Assembly: GCF_001429185.1 (NCBI RefSeq) | Contig: NZ_LMIW01000012.1 | Span: forward strand, 62,606-126,605 | DNA: 64,000 nucleotides | Origin: Terrabacter sp. Root85 | GTDB taxonomy: Bacteria; Actinomycetota; Actinomycetes; Actinomycetales; Dermatophilaceae | Direction: 5' to 3' | Part shown: piece after piece, positions 8,382 to 17,644 of the stretch | How the letters are laid out: each line of letters starts with the position of its first letter | Position numbering within the stretch: the stretch's first letter is position 1 | Position numbers and translations under genes: made by a program | The notes under the pieces: generated by a model | What the model saw: only the letters and a program-made list of their open reading frames with translations | The model's database searches: none | Told to the model about the DNA's origin: nothing

Positions 8382-9650
8382 ATGCCCGAACGCGAGCTCG
8401 ACATCGTCCTCTACGGCGCCACCGGCTTCGTCGGGGCACTGACCGCCGCCCACCTCGCCGCCCACGCGGGGCCTGACGTCCGGATCGCTCTGGCGGGCAG
8501 GTCGCGTCCCAAGCTCGAGGCGCTGCGCGTCGAGCTCGGGCGGGCCGCGGCCGCCTGGGAGCTCGTGGCCGTGGACGCGACGGACGCTCCCGCGCTCCGC
8601 TCCCTCGCCGGGCGCACGCGCGTGCTCGCCACGACGGTCGGCCCGTACGCGACGTACGGCAAGGAGGTGGCGCGGGCCTGCGCCGAGTCGGGGACGCACT
8701 ACGCCGACCTCACGGGTGAGGTGCTCTTCGTGCGGTGGTCCCTCGACGAGCTGGACGCCCGGGCCCGCGAGACCGGCGCCGCCGTCGTGCACGCGTGCGG
8801 CTTCGACTCCATCCCCTCCGACCTCGGCGTCCTGACGACGGCCCAGCGCGTGGCCGCGGACGGCGAGGGCACGCTCGCCGAGACGACGCTGCTCGTCCGG
8901 TCGCTCAAGGGTGGCTTCTCCGGCGGCACCATCGACTCCGCCCGACAGCAGGCCATCACGGCCCGGGCGGACGCCGGCGCCCGCCGCGTGCTCGGCGACT
9001 CGTACGCGTTGAGCCCCCGACGCGCCGAGGAGCCGTCCTCGGGTCGCCGGGCGTCCAGCGGTGTCCTCGATCGGCTGCGCCGGCTCGTGCCCGTCGACCG
9101 CGACCCGTCGACGGGACGATGGACCGGGCCGTTCGTCATGGCGGCGTTCAACACCCGGATCGTGCGACTGTCGAACACGCTGACCGACTGGTCCTACGGT
9201 CGCGACCTGCGCTACCGCGAGGCGACCGACTTCGGCTCGGGCCCGATGTCGCCGGTCCTGGCCGGCGGGATGGCGGTCGGACTCGGCGGCGTCGTGGCCG
9301 GTATGGCGTTCCGTCCGACGCGGGCCGTCATCGACCGCTTCCTGCCCAAGCCGGGCGAGGGCCCGAGCCCCGAGGCGCAGGCCGCCGGACGCTTCCGCCT
9401 CGAGATCCGCTCCACGACGACGACGGGTGCGCGCTACCGCACGCGGGTCGGCGCCGACTACGACCCGGGCTACGGCGGTACGGCGGTCATGCTCGGACAG
9501 ACCGCGCTCGCCCTGGCGCTGGACGAGGGCCTGCCGCGCCGGGCCGGTGTCTGCACGCCCGCCACGGCCCTCGGCGAGGTCCTCGTCGAGCGGCTGCGGG
9601 CCCAGGGCTTCACCTTCGACGTCGAGCGCGACGACCAGCCGAACGACTGA
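8382..9650 (+). CDS. Saccharopine dehydrogenase-like NAD(P)-binding protein
   Basis: A 422-residue protein with an N-terminal Rossmann fold (DIVLYGATGFVGALTAAHLA, residues about 6-25, and ALAGRSRPKLEAL), then TTVGPYATYGKEVARACAESGTHYADLTGE, which is typical of the saccharopine dehydrogenase / trans-acting enoyl reductase family found in mycobacteria. The middle has HACGFDSIPSDLG and a hydrophobic Gly/Ala segment around residue 300 (GGMAVGLGGVVAGMAF) that may touch the membrane. The real substrate is unknown; homologues in mycobacteria have been linked to lipid metabolism. It stands alone between priA and a DHFR-like gene. Confidence 0.8.
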   Translation: MPERELDIVLYGATGFVGALTAAHLAAHAGPDVRIALAGRSRPKLEALRVELGRAAAAWELVAVDATDAPALRSLAGRTRVLATTVGPYATYGKEVARACAESGTHYADLTGEVLFVRWSLDELDARARETGAAVVHACGFDSIPSDLGVLTTAQRVAADGEGTLAETTLLVRSLKGGFSGGTIDSARQQAITARADAGARRVLGDSYALSPRRAEEPSSGRRASSGVLDRLRRLVPVDRDPSTGRWTGPFVMAAFNTRIVRLSNTLTDWSYGRDLRYREATDFGSGPMSPVLAGGMAVGLGGVVAGMAFRPTRAVIDRFLPKPGEGPSPEAQAAGRFRLEIRSTTTTGARYRTRVGADYDPGYGGTAVMLGQTALALALDEGLPRRAGVCTPATALGEVLVERLRAQGFTFDVERDDQPND

Positions 9651-9700
9651 CCACCACCGAACAGCACGACCGAACAGCACCGACTGACAGGAGGCACCAC

Positions 9701-10243
9701 ATGGGACGCATCGAGGTCCACGAGTTCATCTCGCTCGACGGGGTGTACGAGAGCCCGAGCTGGACGGCCGAGTTCCCCTTCGACCCGAGGATGGGCGAGG
9801 CCATCGCGCGGCTCACCGGCCCGGGCTCCGAGCTGCTCCTCGGGCGGCGGACGTACGAGATGTTCGCCCCGGCCTGGTCGGCGCGCAGCGACGACGACGA
9901 CCCCGGTGCGGCCTTCTTCAACGGTGCCCGCAAGAACGTCGTCTCCTCGACGCTGCGCGACCCCGACTGGAACAACTCCCGCGTCATCGGCCCGTACGAC
10001 GCGGACGCCCTCCGCTCGCTCCGCGACGAGGTCGACGGCTCGCTCTACGTCAGCGGCAGCGGCACGCTCGTCCGGGCCATGCTGCGGGACGGGCTCGTCG
10101 ACGGCCTGCACCTCTTCGTCTTCCCCGTCGTCCTCGGCGCGGGGGAGCGGCTCTTCACCGACGAGGCCGTCTCGGGACTGCGCCTGCTCGAGACCGAGGC
10201 CTACGACAGCGGCGTCGTGCACCTCGCCTACGGTCAGGGCTGA
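9701..10243 (+). CDS. Dihydrofolate reductase family protein (RibD C-terminal-like)
   Basis: A 180-residue single-domain protein of the RibD_C/DHFR-like superfamily. It begins HEFISLDGVYESP and has LLGRRTYEMFAPAW, KNVVSS, LYVSGSGTLVRAMLRDGLVDGLHLFVFPVVLGAGERLF, the usual fold landmarks of this family of NADPH-dependent reductases. It is distinct from the true RibD further along. AGGAGG at 9688-9693 and the ATG at 9701 fix the start. The preceding 50 bp hold a short direct repeat (CCGAACAGCAC twice, 9657-9680). The substrate is not known. Confidence 0.85.
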   Translation: MGRIEVHEFISLDGVYESPSWTAEFPFDPRMGEAIARLTGPGSELLLGRRTYEMFAPAWSARSDDDDPGAAFFNGARKNVVSSTLRDPDWNNSRVIGPYDADALRSLRDEVDGSLYVSGSGTLVRAMLRDGLVDGLHLFVFPVVLGAGERLFTDEAVSGLRLLETEAYDSGVVHLAYGQG

Positions 10244-10270
10244 GGTTTCCCGACCCATCGTCAGGGACGA

Positions 10271-10335
10271 CCTCCAAAGGAATGCTTGACGGTTGGCCCG
10301 GCCGGACGGCATACTCCCAAACATGTCTTTGGAGG
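10271..10335 (+). repeat. Inverted repeat spanning the arsR promoter
   Basis: CCTCCAAAG at 10271-10279 and CTTTGGAGG at 10327-10335 are perfect 9-bp inverted arms 47 bp apart. They flank the -35 and -10 boxes and the start codon, which suggests a pair of operator half-sites; this is inference. Confidence 0.4.
10286..10315 (+). promoter_or_regulatory. Promoter of the ArsR-type regulator, leaderless
   Basis: TTGACG at 10286-10291 and CATACT at 10310-10315 are separated by 18 nt, and the -10 ends 7 nt before the ATG at 10323. The -10 overlaps a copy of the CGGCATAC motif (10307-10314). Confidence 0.65.
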
Positions 10336-10859
10336 AAGAGCGGATCAGCGACCTGCGCGCCACGGCCCACCCGCTGCGGCTGCAGATGCTCTCGCTGCTG
10401 ACCGGCGCCGAGCTGAGTGCCGCCGAGGTCGCGCGCGAGCTCGACGTCACCCAGGCCAACGCCAGCTACCACCTGCGCCTGCTGCACGCCGCAGGCCTGC
10501 TCGAGGTCGCCGCGGAGGAGACGGTGCGCGGCGGCAAGGCCAAGAAGTACCGCCACGCGTGGGACGCGCCGGTCGTGCGTCCGCCGGGCACTCGTGACGA
10601 GGACCGGCTCGCCTATGTGCGCGTGTTCGCCGAGATGATCCCGCGGCGCTACCTCGAGCTCGCTCCCGGCGCGCCGAGCCGTTTCACTGACGCCGACCTC
10701 TGGGTCGAGCCGGAGGTCTGGGAGCAGGTCACGACGCTCGTCGACGAGGCGAGCGCCCTGCTGCACGCGTCGGCGCGCCCGCCGCGCACCGAGGGCACCG
10801 TCCGGGCCGCCCTGTCCGTGGCTGCGTTCCGGCTCCGGGACGGGAGCGAGAGCTCATGA
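10323..10859 (+). CDS. ArsR-family winged-helix regulator
   Basis: A 178-residue protein with a winged helix at about 10-80: RATAHPLRLQMLSLLTGAELSAAEVARELDVTQANASYHLRLLHAAGLLEV, then a C-terminal helical part. There is no ELCVCDL-type metal-binding motif, so the ligand is unknown. It overlaps the following MFS gene by 4 bp (ATGA), so it very likely controls that exporter. The inverted repeat around its promoter is a candidate autoregulatory site. The start at ATG 10323 agrees with the promoter position. Confidence 0.85.
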   Translation: MSLEEERISDLRATAHPLRLQMLSLLTGAELSAAEVARELDVTQANASYHLRLLHAAGLLEVAAEETVRGGKAKKYRHAWDAPVVRPPGTRDEDRLAYVRVFAEMIPRRYLELAPGAPSRFTDADLWVEPEVWEQVTTLVDEASALLHASARPPRTEGTVRAALSVAAFRLRDGSESS

Positions 10860-12214
10860 AGGTCCGCGAGTCGATGGGTGCCCTGTCCGACAGCAGGTTC
10901 GCGTGGTACTTCACGGCGCGCACGGTCTCGACGGCCGGCAACGTCATGGTGCCCGTCGCCCTCGCGTTCGCCGTCCTCCACATCGACCAGTCGGCGGCGG
11001 CCCTCGCGCAGGTGCTCGGGGTGCGCACCCTGACGATGGTCGTCTTCCTCCTCGTGGGTGGAGTCGTCGCCGACCGCTTCTCGCGCATCGTCGTGCTCCA
11101 GGTCTCGCACGTCCTCACGTGCCTGACCCAGGCGCTCGCGGCGTACCTCATCATCAGCGGCGACGCGACCCTGACCCAGGTGACCGTCATCGAGGGCGTC
11201 AACGGCGCCGTGTCGGCGTTCACCATGCCCGCGATGATGGGCATGGTCCCGCTCGTCGTCGACCGCTCCCGGCTCCAGCAGGCCAACGCCCTGCTGTCCT
11301 TCAGCCGCAGCGGCCTGTCCATCATCGGACCGGCGATCGCCGGCCTGCTCGTCGTCGGCGTCGGACCCGGGTGGGCCCTGGCCGCAGACGCGCTGACGTA
11401 TGCCGTCGCCATCGTCTGCCTGACGCGCGTCGGTCTGCCCCGCCGGTCCCAGGAGGCGGGTGGGCCGCACCACTCGATGGTGCGCGAGCTGCGCGAGGGG
11501 TGGAGCGAGTTCACCCGCCGCGAGTGGCTCTGGGTCATCGTCCTCGCATTCGGGCTGACGAACGCCATCCACGCCGGCGTCATCGGGGTGCTCGGTCCGC
11601 TCATCGCCAAGTCGACGGCCTCGATCGGCGAAGCAGGGTGGGGCATCGTGCTCAGCGCCGAGGCCGTCGGCACCGTCCTGATGACCCTCGTCATGCTGCG
11701 GCTGCAGCTGCGGCGACCGTTGCGCGCCGGGATGCTCGCCATCTGCGTGCTCGCCGTCCCCATGGTGCTCCTGGGCGCCGCGCCGGCGATCGTGCCCGTC
11801 GCCATCGGGTTCTTCCTCGCCGGGGCCGCGGTGGAGGTCTTCGGCGTCGGGTGGAGCACGGCCCTGCACGAGCACGTCCCCGTCCAGGTGCTGTCGCGGG
11901 TCTCGAGCTACGACGCCCTCGGGTCGTTCGTCGCCATCCCCATCGGGACGTTCCTCTACGGCTGGCTGGCGACGACCGTCGACACCGAGGTGCTGATGCT
12001 CGTCAGCGCCGGCGTCTACGTCGTCGTCTCCCTCTCTGCCCTGCTGTCCCGTTCGGTGCGCGAGCTGGGCCGCAGCAGCGAGGACCCAGCCGCGGTCGGA
12101 CCCGCCGCGGGCGTGGCGACCGGTGACGCGACCGGTGACGCGACCGGTGACGCGACCCGTGACGCGACCCGTGACGCCACCGGTGCGGCGGCCGACGAGC
12201 CGTCGCGGTCCTAG
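10856..12214 (+). CDS. MFS transporter (enterobactin exporter-like)
   Basis: A 452-residue major facilitator with about 12 membrane helices, similar in pattern to EntS/MefA-like drug or siderophore exporters: [25 protein letters not shown] at the start, [14 protein letters not shown] for the loop 2-3 motif A and [23 protein letters not shown] in the second half. The cytoplasmic tail ends in a run of ATGD/ATRD tetrapeptides encoded by a 12-bp tandem repeat. It is coupled to the ArsR-type regulator upstream, and its stop codon (TAG 12212-12214) forms part of the def -10 box. The substrate is unknown. Confidence 0.85.
   Translation: MKVRESMGALSDSRFAWYFTARTVSTAGNVMVPVALAFAVLHIDQSAAALAQVLGVRTLTMVVFLLVGGVVADRFSRIVVLQVSHVLTCLTQALAAYLIISGDATLTQVTVIEGVNGAVSAFTMPAMMGMVPLVVDRSRLQQANALLSFSRSGLSIIGPAIAGLLVVGVGPGWALAADALTYAVAIVCLTRVGLPRRSQEAGGPHHSMVRELREGWSEFTRREWLWVIVLAFGLTNAIHAGVIGVLGPLIAKSTASIGEAGWGIVLSAEAVGTVLMTLVMLRLQLRRPLRAGMLAICVLAVPMVLLGAAPAIVPVAIGFFLAGAAVEVFGVGWSTALHEHVPVQVLSRVSSYDALGSFVAIPIGTFLYGWLATTVDTEVLMLVSAGVYVVVSLSALLSRSVRELGRSSEDPAAVGPAAGVATGDATGDATGDATRDATRDATGAAADEPSRS
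12113..12184 (+). repeat. 12-bp tandem repeat in the MFS gene tail (six units)
   Basis: Six 12-bp units of the form GACGCGACCGGT or GACGCGACCCGT (first and last diverged) encode repeated Asp-Ala-Thr-Gly/Arg. The unit length keeps the frame, so copy number can change without loss of the protein. Confidence 0.85.
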
Positions 12215-12217
12215 ACT
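12212..12217 (+). promoter_or_regulatory. -10 element (TAGACT) for def-fmt-rsmB
   Basis: TAGACT begins at the stop codon of the MFS gene and lies about 37 nt before the def start, leaving room for the GGAG Shine-Dalgarno at 12245-12248. Confidence 0.5.
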
Positions 12218-12253
12218 GGCGGCGCCCCACGCCTTCCCGACCCCTGGAGACCT

Positions 12254-12799
12254 GTGTCGATCAAGGACATCCGACTCTTCGGTGACCCGGTCCTGCGGAC
12301 CGCCGCCGCCGAGGTCACCGACTTCGACAAGCAGCTGCGCGTGCTCGTCAAGGACCTCGAGGACACGATGCTCGACGCCCCCGGCGCCGGCCTCGCGGCC
12401 CCCCAGATCGGAGTCGGCCTCCGCGTCTTCACCTACTGGGTCGACGGCGTGCTCGGCCACCTCGTCAACCCCGTCCTCGACCTCTCCGACGACGAGCAGG
12501 ACGGTCCCGAGGGGTGCCTCTCGATCCCCGGCCTGGCGTTCGACACCAAGCGGGCCCTGTCGGTCGTGGCCAAGGGGCAGAACATGTGGGGCGAACCCGT
12601 CGTGCTCGAGGGCACGCAGCTGCTCGCCCGCTGCGTCCAGCACGAGACCGACCACCTCGACGGCATCCTCTTCCTCGACCGGCTCGACCCCGAGGCGCGC
12701 CGTGAGGCGATGCGGGCCATCCGTGCGGCGGAGTGGTTCGCCGAGGACCCGCCCGAGGTACGGATCAGCCCGCACTCGACCTTCGGCCGGGCGATGTGA
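12254..12799 (+). CDS. def: Peptide deformylase
   Basis: The 181-residue metalloenzyme removes the formyl group from new proteins. All three motifs are present: [10 protein letters not shown] (about residue 44), EGCLS (about 86) and QHETDHLDG (about 130), giving the Cys and two His metal ligands and the catalytic Glu. The GTG at 12254 follows GGAG. It is one base from fmt, which adds the formyl group to the initiator tRNA, so the two opposite steps are expressed together. Confidence 0.96.
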   Translation: MSIKDIRLFGDPVLRTAAAEVTDFDKQLRVLVKDLEDTMLDAPGAGLAAPQIGVGLRVFTYWVDGVLGHLVNPVLDLSDDEQDGPEGCLSIPGLAFDTKRALSVVAKGQNMWGEPVVLEGTQLLARCVQHETDHLDGILFLDRLDPEARREAMRAIRAAEWFAEDPPEVRISPHSTFGRAM

Positions 12800-12800
12800 G

Positions 12801-13748
12801 ATGAGAGTCGTCTTCGCAGGCACCCCCGAGGCGGCGGTGCCGAGCCTCGATGCCATCGCGTCCTCGAGCCACGAGCTCGTCGGCGTCGTCACCCGCCCCG
12901 ACGCACCCTCGGGCCGTGGTCGGCGGCTCGAGGCCTCGCCCGTCCGTCGCCGGGCCGAGGAGCTCGGGATCCCGGTGCTCACCCCGACGCGCGTCAAGGA
13001 CCCCGACTTCCTCGACGCCCTCACGGCTCTCGCACCCGACGCGTGCCCGGTCGTGGCCTACGGCAACCTCATCCCACCCGTCGCGCTCGCGATCCCGCGT
13101 CTCGGCTGGATCAACCTGCACTTCTCGCTCCTGCCCGCCTGGCGTGGCGCGGCACCGGTCCAGCACGCGATCATGGCCGGCGACGAGGTGACCGGTGCGT
13201 CGACGTTCGTCATCGAGCGCGGTCTCGACACCGGGCCGGTGCTCGGCGTCATGACCGAGACGATCCGGCCCACCGACACCGCCGGCGACCTGCTGGGTCG
13301 GCTGTCGGGAGCCGGGGCCGGCCTGCTCGTCGCGACCCTGGACGGCCTCGAGTCGGGCGACCTCGTGGCCGTCCCCCAGCCGTCCGAGGGCGTCTCGCTC
13401 GCACCGAAGATCGAGGTCGAGGACGCCCGCATCGTGTGGACGCGTCCGGCGACCGCTGTCGACCGGCTCGTGCGCGGCTGCACGCCCGCGCCGGGCGCGT
13501 GGACCACCTTCCGCGGCGAGCGGCTCAAGGTCTCGCCGGTGAACGTGGTCGACGCCGGAGAGGTCCCCGACTCCGCCCCGCTCGGAGCCGGCACGCTCCT
13601 CGTGACGAAGAAGGCCGTCTTCGTCGGCACGGGCAGCGACCCGATCCGTCTGGGCACGGTGCAGGCGCACGGCAAGAAGCCGATGGCGGCCGCAGACTGG
13701 GCCCGAGGCACGCGCATCGAGGCAGGGGAGGGGGTCGGCGATGAGTGA
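12801..13748 (+). CDS. fmt: Methionyl-tRNA formyltransferase
   Basis: A 315-residue enzyme that formylates initiator Met-tRNA. The N-terminal formyl-transferase domain has [17 protein letters not shown], the catalytic Asn-His segment [22 protein letters not shown] and the Asp of [10 protein letters not shown]; the C-terminal OB-like domain starts near residue 205 ([15 protein letters not shown]). One difference is VAYGNLIPP where many homologues have VAYGxILP. The ATG at 12801 directly follows the def stop, and the end overlaps rsmB by 8 bp. Confidence 0.96.
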   Translation: MRVVFAGTPEAAVPSLDAIASSSHELVGVVTRPDAPSGRGRRLEASPVRRRAEELGIPVLTPTRVKDPDFLDALTALAPDACPVVAYGNLIPPVALAIPRLGWINLHFSLLPAWRGAAPVQHAIMAGDEVTGASTFVIERGLDTGPVLGVMTETIRPTDTAGDLLGRLSGAGAGLLVATLDGLESGDLVAVPQPSEGVSLAPKIEVEDARIVWTRPATAVDRLVRGCTPAPGAWTTFRGERLKVSPVNVVDAGEVPDSAPLGAGTLLVTKKAVFVGTGSDPIRLGTVQAHGKKPMAAADWARGTRIEAGEGVGDE

Positions 13749-15276
13749 CGAGCGACGGGGCGGCGGTCGACCGGGCGACGGGCGCCGCGGAGAGCGCCAG
13801 CGGCCGCAGGCTCGCGAGCGCTCTGCCGGCCACCGTTCCGAGCAGCGACCGTCCGAGCGGGCCCGGCGCACAGATGCGCCCCGGCTCGCCGCCTACACCG
13901 CGATGCGTGAGGTCGCCGACGGCGCCTACGCCAACCTCACGCTGCCGAAGCTGTTGCGCGACAAGCGGATCAGCGGGCGGGACGCCGGCTTCGCCACCGA
14001 GCTCGTCTACGGGGCCACGCGACTCTCCGGCCTCTACGACGCGATCATCGCGTCCGCCGCGGGTCGGCCCGTCGACAAGATCGATGCCAACGTGCTCGAC
14101 ACCCTGCGGCTCGGTGCGCACCAGCTGCTCGGCATGCGCGTCCCCAGCCATGCGGCCGTCGACGAGACCGTGGCCCTGGCCCGGCAGGTCAACGGGGCCG
14201 GCGCGGCCGGCTTCGTCAACGCCGTCATGCGGCGCATCAGCGAGCGCGAGCCGGACGAGTGGATCGACCTGGTCACTCGCGACGTCGTCGACCCGGTCGA
14301 GCGCCTGGCGCTGCGCACGTCGCACCCCGTGTGGATCGCCAAGGCACTCCGGGCCGCCCTGATCGGGCACGGCGCCGCAGGTCCGGACGACGTCGAGGAG
14401 TCGCTGACGGCGTTGCTCGAGAGCGACAACGCCGCCGCCAAGGTGTCGCTCGTCGCGCGACCCGGCCTCGCCTCGCTCGACGAGCTCGAGGACGCCGGCG
14501 CGGAGCGCTCCGGGCTCAGCCCCGTCGGTGCGACGCTGCCGGAGGGGGACCCGGGAGCCATCTCTGCCGTACGCGACGGGCGGGCCGCGGTCCAGGACGA
14601 GGGCTCGCAGCTGCTCGTCCTCGCCCTCGCTGCCGCCGACACCGAGGGTGGGGCCGCCGAGCACGAGCGGTGGCTCGACCTCTGCGCAGGCCCTGGCGGC
14701 AAGGCGGGACTGCTCGCAGCCCTCGCCATCGAGCGACGGATCCCCTTCGTGGCCAACGAGATCAGCGAGCACCGTGCCGACCTCGTCTGGCAGACCCTGG
14801 CCGCGGCTCGTGCCGAGGCGCGCGAGCTCGACACGAGCCTCAAGGTGCGACACGGAGACGGCCGGGAGCTCGGCGAGCTCGAACCGGGCGGCTTCAGCCG
14901 CGTCCTCATCGACGCCCCGTGCACGGGTCTCGGAGCCCTGCGACGACGACCCGAGGCGCGCTGGCGGCGTGGCCCCGGCGACGTGGCCGCCCTGGCCGGG
15001 CTGCAGCGCGAGCTGCTCGAGTCCGGCATCGAGGCCACCGCGACCGGGGGCCTCGTCGGCTACGCGACGTGCAGCCCGCACCTCAACGAGACGCGCTTCG
15101 TCGTCACCGACATCCTCAAGCGGCGCGACGACGTCGAGCTCGTCGACGCACGCCCGCTCTTCGTCGACGCCTCCGGACGCGAGCTGCCGGGTCTCGGCGA
15201 GGGGCCCTACGTCCAGCTCTGGCCGCACGTCCATGGCACCGACGCCATGTTCTTCGCCCTGCTGCGCAAGCGGTAG
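13741..15276 (+). CDS. rsmB: 16S rRNA m5C967 methyltransferase RsmB (Sun family)
   Basis: A 511-residue protein. After an N-terminal Arg/Gly-rich tail of about 45 residues comes a NusB-like RNA-binding domain (about 50-190) and a SAM-dependent methyltransferase domain with [17 protein letters not shown]. The two catalytic-cycle cysteines are in [18 protein letters not shown] (near 394) and [10 protein letters not shown] (near 443). It overlaps fmt by 8 bp, giving a def-fmt-rsmB operon. The RsmB specificity is inferred from family and context. Confidence 0.92.
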   Translation: MSDERRGGGRPGDGRRGERQRPQARERSAGHRSEQRPSERARRTDAPRLAAYTAMREVADGAYANLTLPKLLRDKRISGRDAGFATELVYGATRLSGLYDAIIASAAGRPVDKIDANVLDTLRLGAHQLLGMRVPSHAAVDETVALARQVNGAGAAGFVNAVMRRISEREPDEWIDLVTRDVVDPVERLALRTSHPVWIAKALRAALIGHGAAGPDDVEESLTALLESDNAAAKVSLVARPGLASLDELEDAGAERSGLSPVGATLPEGDPGAISAVRDGRAAVQDEGSQLLVLALAAADTEGGAAEHERWLDLCAGPGGKAGLLAALAIERRIPFVANEISEHRADLVWQTLAAARAEARELDTSLKVRHGDGRELGELEPGGFSRVLIDAPCTGLGALRRRPEARWRRGPGDVAALAGLQRELLESGIEATATGGLVGYATCSPHLNETRFVVTDILKRRDDVELVDARPLFVDASGRELPGLGEGPYVQLWPHVHGTDAMFFALLRKR

Positions 15277-15312
15277 GCCCGAAAAGCGCTCGCGCGCGGA
15301 CCTGGCGATGGG

Positions 15313-15318
15313 CATGGT
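15313..15318 (+). promoter_or_regulatory. Possible -10 element (CATGGT), leaderless
   Basis: CATGGT ends 6 nt before the GTG at 15325, the same spacing as other leaderless starts in this window. The hexamer is a weak match. Confidence 0.3.
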
Positions 15319-15324
15319 GGGGCC

Positions 15325-16104
15325 GTGGCGGCATACGCGACCGACGACCTCGAGCCCAGCTCCTTCGACGAGAAGGTCGCACCGACGTACGACGCGGGAT
15401 CGGCCCACATGTTCGCGCCGGCCGTCCTCGGTCCCACGGTCGACGTGCTCCACGAGCTCGCCGGGGAGGGGCCGGCCCTCGAGCTCGCGATCGGCACGGG
15501 ACGGGTCGCGCTGCCGCTCGCGGAGCGCGGCGTCGAGGTGCACGGCATCGACGTCTCGGAGGCCATGGTGGCGCAGCTGCGACGCAAGCCGGGTGGTGAC
15601 CGGCTGGCGGTGACGATCGGTGACATGGCGACCACCCGGGTGGGCAGCGGCTACCGCCTCGCGTACCTCGTCTACAACACCATCACGAACCTGCTGACCC
15701 AGGACGAGCAGGTCGAGTGCTTCCGCACCGTCGCCGAACAGCTTGCACCTCGAGGGTGCTTCGTCGTCGAGGTCTTCGTGCCGCAGCTGCGTCGGATGCC
15801 GCCGGGCCAGACCGCCGTACCCTTCCACGTCGGGAGTCGCCACGTCGGCTTCGACACCGTCGACGTCGTGTCGCAGCTGTCGGTCTCGCACCACTACGTC
15901 CGGGAGGGGCAACAGGACGCACAGGGTCGGGAGCTGGCGAGGTATGCCGCCTCGGCGCACCGCTACGTGTGGCCGTCGGAGCTCGACCTCATGGCGCGCA
16001 TCGCGAGCCTGACCCTGACGCACCGCTGGGCGGACTGGGACCGCACTCCTTTCACGGCGGAGTCGGAGTCGCACGTCTCGGTGTGGACCAAGGGCGGTGC
16101 CTGA
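15325..16104 (+). CDS. Class I SAM-dependent methyltransferase
   Basis: A 259-residue methyltransferase. The SAM-binding motif I is ALELAIGTGRVALPLAERGVEVHGIDVSEAMV, followed by the acidic loop and a YLVYNTITNLLTQDEQVECF segment in place of motif II. The family (methyltransferase domain 25-like) contains enzymes for many small molecules, and no substrate can be named. It begins with a GTG at 15325 and contains two copies of the CGGCATAC motif. The 48 bp before it have no clear ribosome-binding site, which fits a leaderless transcript. Confidence 0.85.
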   Translation: MAAYATDDLEPSSFDEKVAPTYDAGSAHMFAPAVLGPTVDVLHELAGEGPALELAIGTGRVALPLAERGVEVHGIDVSEAMVAQLRRKPGGDRLAVTIGDMATTRVGSGYRLAYLVYNTITNLLTQDEQVECFRTVAEQLAPRGCFVVEVFVPQLRRMPPGQTAVPFHVGSRHVGFDTVDVVSQLSVSHHYVREGQQDAQGRELARYAASAHRYVWPSELDLMARIASLTLTHRWADWDRTPFTAESESHVSVWTKGGA

Positions 16105-16121
16105 CGCCCGCCACCCGCCCC

Positions 16122-16127
16122 TAGGCT
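16122..16127 (+). promoter_or_regulatory. -10 element (TAGGCT) for rpe, leaderless
   Basis: TAGGCT ends 6 nt before the GTG at 16134. This spacing decides that start over the in-frame GTG at 16128. Confidence 0.55.
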
Positions 16128-16133
16128 GTGCGC

Positions 16134-16790
16134 GTGCAGATCTCACCGAGCATCCTGTCCGCCGACTTCGCCAACCTCGAGGCGGAGCTCGGGCGCATCT
16201 CGAACGCCGACTGGGCGCACGTCGACGTCATGGACGCCCACTTCGTGCCGAACCTCACTCTCGGGCTGCCCGTCGTCGAGGCGCTGCTCGCGGTGAGCCC
16301 GATCCCGATCGATGCGCACCTCATGATCGAGGACCCCGACCGGTGGGCGCCGGCCTACGCCGAGGCGGGGTGCCAGTCGGTGACCTTCCACGTCGAGGCG
16401 GCACGCGACCCTCGCGCGCTGGCGCGGACGCTGCGCGCCGCGGGTGCTCGAGCGTCGATGGCGCTCAAGCCCGGGACGGCATTCGCGCCCTACGAGGACC
16501 TGCTGCCCGACCTCGACATGGTGCTCGTCATGACGGTCGAGCCCGGCTTCGGCGGGCAGTCCTTCATGGCCGACCAGATGCCCAAGGTGCGCCAGGTGCG
16601 CGAGGCGGTGCGCCGCCACGGCGGCGAGATCTGGATCCAGGTCGACGGTGGCGTCAGCGCCGACACGATCGAGCAGTGCGCCGAGGCGGGAGCCGACGTG
16701 TTCGTCGCCGGCTCAGCGGTCTACGGCGCCGAGGACGCCGCGGCCGCTGTCGACGAGCTGCGCGCGCTGGCTCTCACGCACCGGCACTGA
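16134..16790 (+). CDS. rpe: Ribulose-phosphate 3-epimerase
   Basis: The 218-residue TIM-barrel enzyme interconverts ribulose 5-phosphate and xylulose 5-phosphate in the pentose phosphate pathway, feeding the ribulose 5-phosphate used by the riboflavin genes nearby. Motifs are [30 protein letters not shown] with the metal-binding His and Asp, [22 protein letters not shown] and VDGGVSADT. The GTG at 16134 gives the typical family N-terminus [12 protein letters not shown]. Confidence 0.96.
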   Translation: MQISPSILSADFANLEAELGRISNADWAHVDVMDAHFVPNLTLGLPVVEALLAVSPIPIDAHLMIEDPDRWAPAYAEAGCQSVTFHVEAARDPRALARTLRAAGARASMALKPGTAFAPYEDLLPDLDMVLVMTVEPGFGGQSFMADQMPKVRQVREAVRRHGGEIWIQVDGGVSADTIEQCAEAGADVFVAGSAVYGAEDAAAAVDELRALALTHRH

Positions 16791-16798
16791 CCCGACGG

Positions 16799-16817
16799 CC
16801 GCGGCGACCCGCCGCGG
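16799..16817. terminator. Bidirectional hairpin between rpe and the convergent YCII gene
   Basis: A perfect 8-bp stem (CCGCGGCG / CGCCGCGG) with a 3-nt loop lies between two genes that end toward each other. Confidence 0.6.
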
Positions 16818-17177
16818 TCAGTCGACCTTCGGCTGCGGCTTGAAGCGGCGGACCTCGTGGGGCCAACCGCAGGCCTCGGCGATCTTCCCGGCCCACATCT
16901 TGGCGGTCTCGTCGTCGGGCACGTCCACGATGGCGAAGCCACCGAGGAACTCCTTCGTCTCGACGTAGGGACCGTCGGTGATCATCACGCTGCCGCTGGA
17001 GGGATCGGCGTGGTAGACGGGACCATCCTCCTCCTCGAGACCCCCGGCGAAGACGTACACGCCGGCAGCCTTCATCTCGTCGACGGTCGCCATCGCGAGA
17101 GGTCCGCGACCGCGGAACCAGTCCTCGGAGTGGTCGCCCACCCACTGCTGGTTGAAGTAGAGGAGGTACTCGGCCAC
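16818..17177 (-). CDS. YCII-related (DGPF domain) protein
   Basis: A 119-residue protein of the YCII/DGPF superfamily: AEYLLYFNQQWVGDHSEDWF, then AAGVYVFAGGLEEEDGPVYHADPSSGSVMITDGPYVETKEFLGGFAIVDVPDDETA. The ITDGPYVETKEFLGG stretch is the family's DGPF-like signature. Such proteins are often near ECF sigma factors, but none is seen here. The GTG at 17177 is chosen because AAGGAG stands 6 nt upstream; longer frames exist but lack a better site. The role is unknown; the ferredoxin-like fold may bind a small ligand (inference). Confidence 0.8.
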   Translation of the reverse strand: MAEYLLYFNQQWVGDHSEDWFRGRGPLAMATVDEMKAAGVYVFAGGLEEEDGPVYHADPSSGSVMITDGPYVETKEFLGGFAIVDVPDDETAKMWAGKIAEACGWPHEVRRFKPQPKVD

Positions 17178-17387
17178 GACTGGCTCCTTCTGTCCGGCGG
17201 ACCCTGTTGTCCGCGTCATGCCTACTACACGAACGGGGACGGGCGATTTCGACACGGTGTCCGGGAGCGATTCTCCGTCGCGCGGCCGTGCTCCTGACCG
17301 CATGGGCGCCGCCGTCACGGACGGCAGGCGCGGCTGCCGTGGCGGCCATCACGCGGTCGCGGCGTGCGCGGCCGACGGAAGCGGGTG

Positions 17388-17393
17388 CATACT
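17388..17393 (+). promoter_or_regulatory. -10 element (CATACT) of the riboflavin operon
   Basis: CATACT lies 7 nt before the first paired base of the FMN riboswitch, so transcription would begin right at the aptamer P1 stem (about 17400). Confidence 0.6.
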
Positions 17394-17400
17394 GGCTCTA

Positions 17401-17525
17401 CGTGCTCCGGGGTCGGTGTAATTCCGAGCCGGCGGTTAAAGTCCGCGACCCGACCGCATCCAGCGGCCGGTTGACCTGGTGAAATTCCGGGACCGACGGT
17501 GAAAGTCCGGATGGGAGGCAGCACG
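17401..17525 (+). ncRNA. FMN riboswitch (RFN element)
   Basis: The conserved FMN aptamer core is clear: GGGGTCGG, AATTCCGAGCCGGCGGTTAA, AGTCCGCGACCC, GGTGAAATTCCGGGACCGAC, GGTGAAAGTCCGGATGGGAG. The P1 stem is CGTGCT (17401-17406) with AGCACG (17520-17525). Downstream, CAGGCC/GGCCTG (17529-17545) and GTCCGG/CCGGAC (17563-17576) are candidate expression-platform hairpins. FMN binding is expected to reduce expression of the transporter and rib genes that follow. Confidence 0.96.
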
Positions 17526-17528
17526 AAA

Positions 17529-17576
17529 CAGGCCGTCGTGGCCTGGGCCGTCGGCATCGTCCGTCCGGGTCCGGAC
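17529..17576 (+). promoter_or_regulatory. Putative riboswitch expression platform
   Basis: Two small hairpins follow the aptamer: a 6-bp stem at 17529-17545 (loop GTCGT) and a stem at 17563-17576. Neither has a U-tract and both lie 50 nt or more before the Shine-Dalgarno AAGGA (17630-17634), so whether control is at termination or translation is not decided by the sequence. Confidence 0.4.
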
Positions 17577-17644
17577 CGCGTGGGCGTGTGGAGTCACCCC
17601 GGAGTTCGTCCGTGCCACGACGAACGACCAAGGACGAACACCAC

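Noticed and set aside
16097-16843. 248-codon plus-strand frame overlapping rpe
   Set aside because: It is an out-of-phase shadow of rpe, which has all epimerase motifs.
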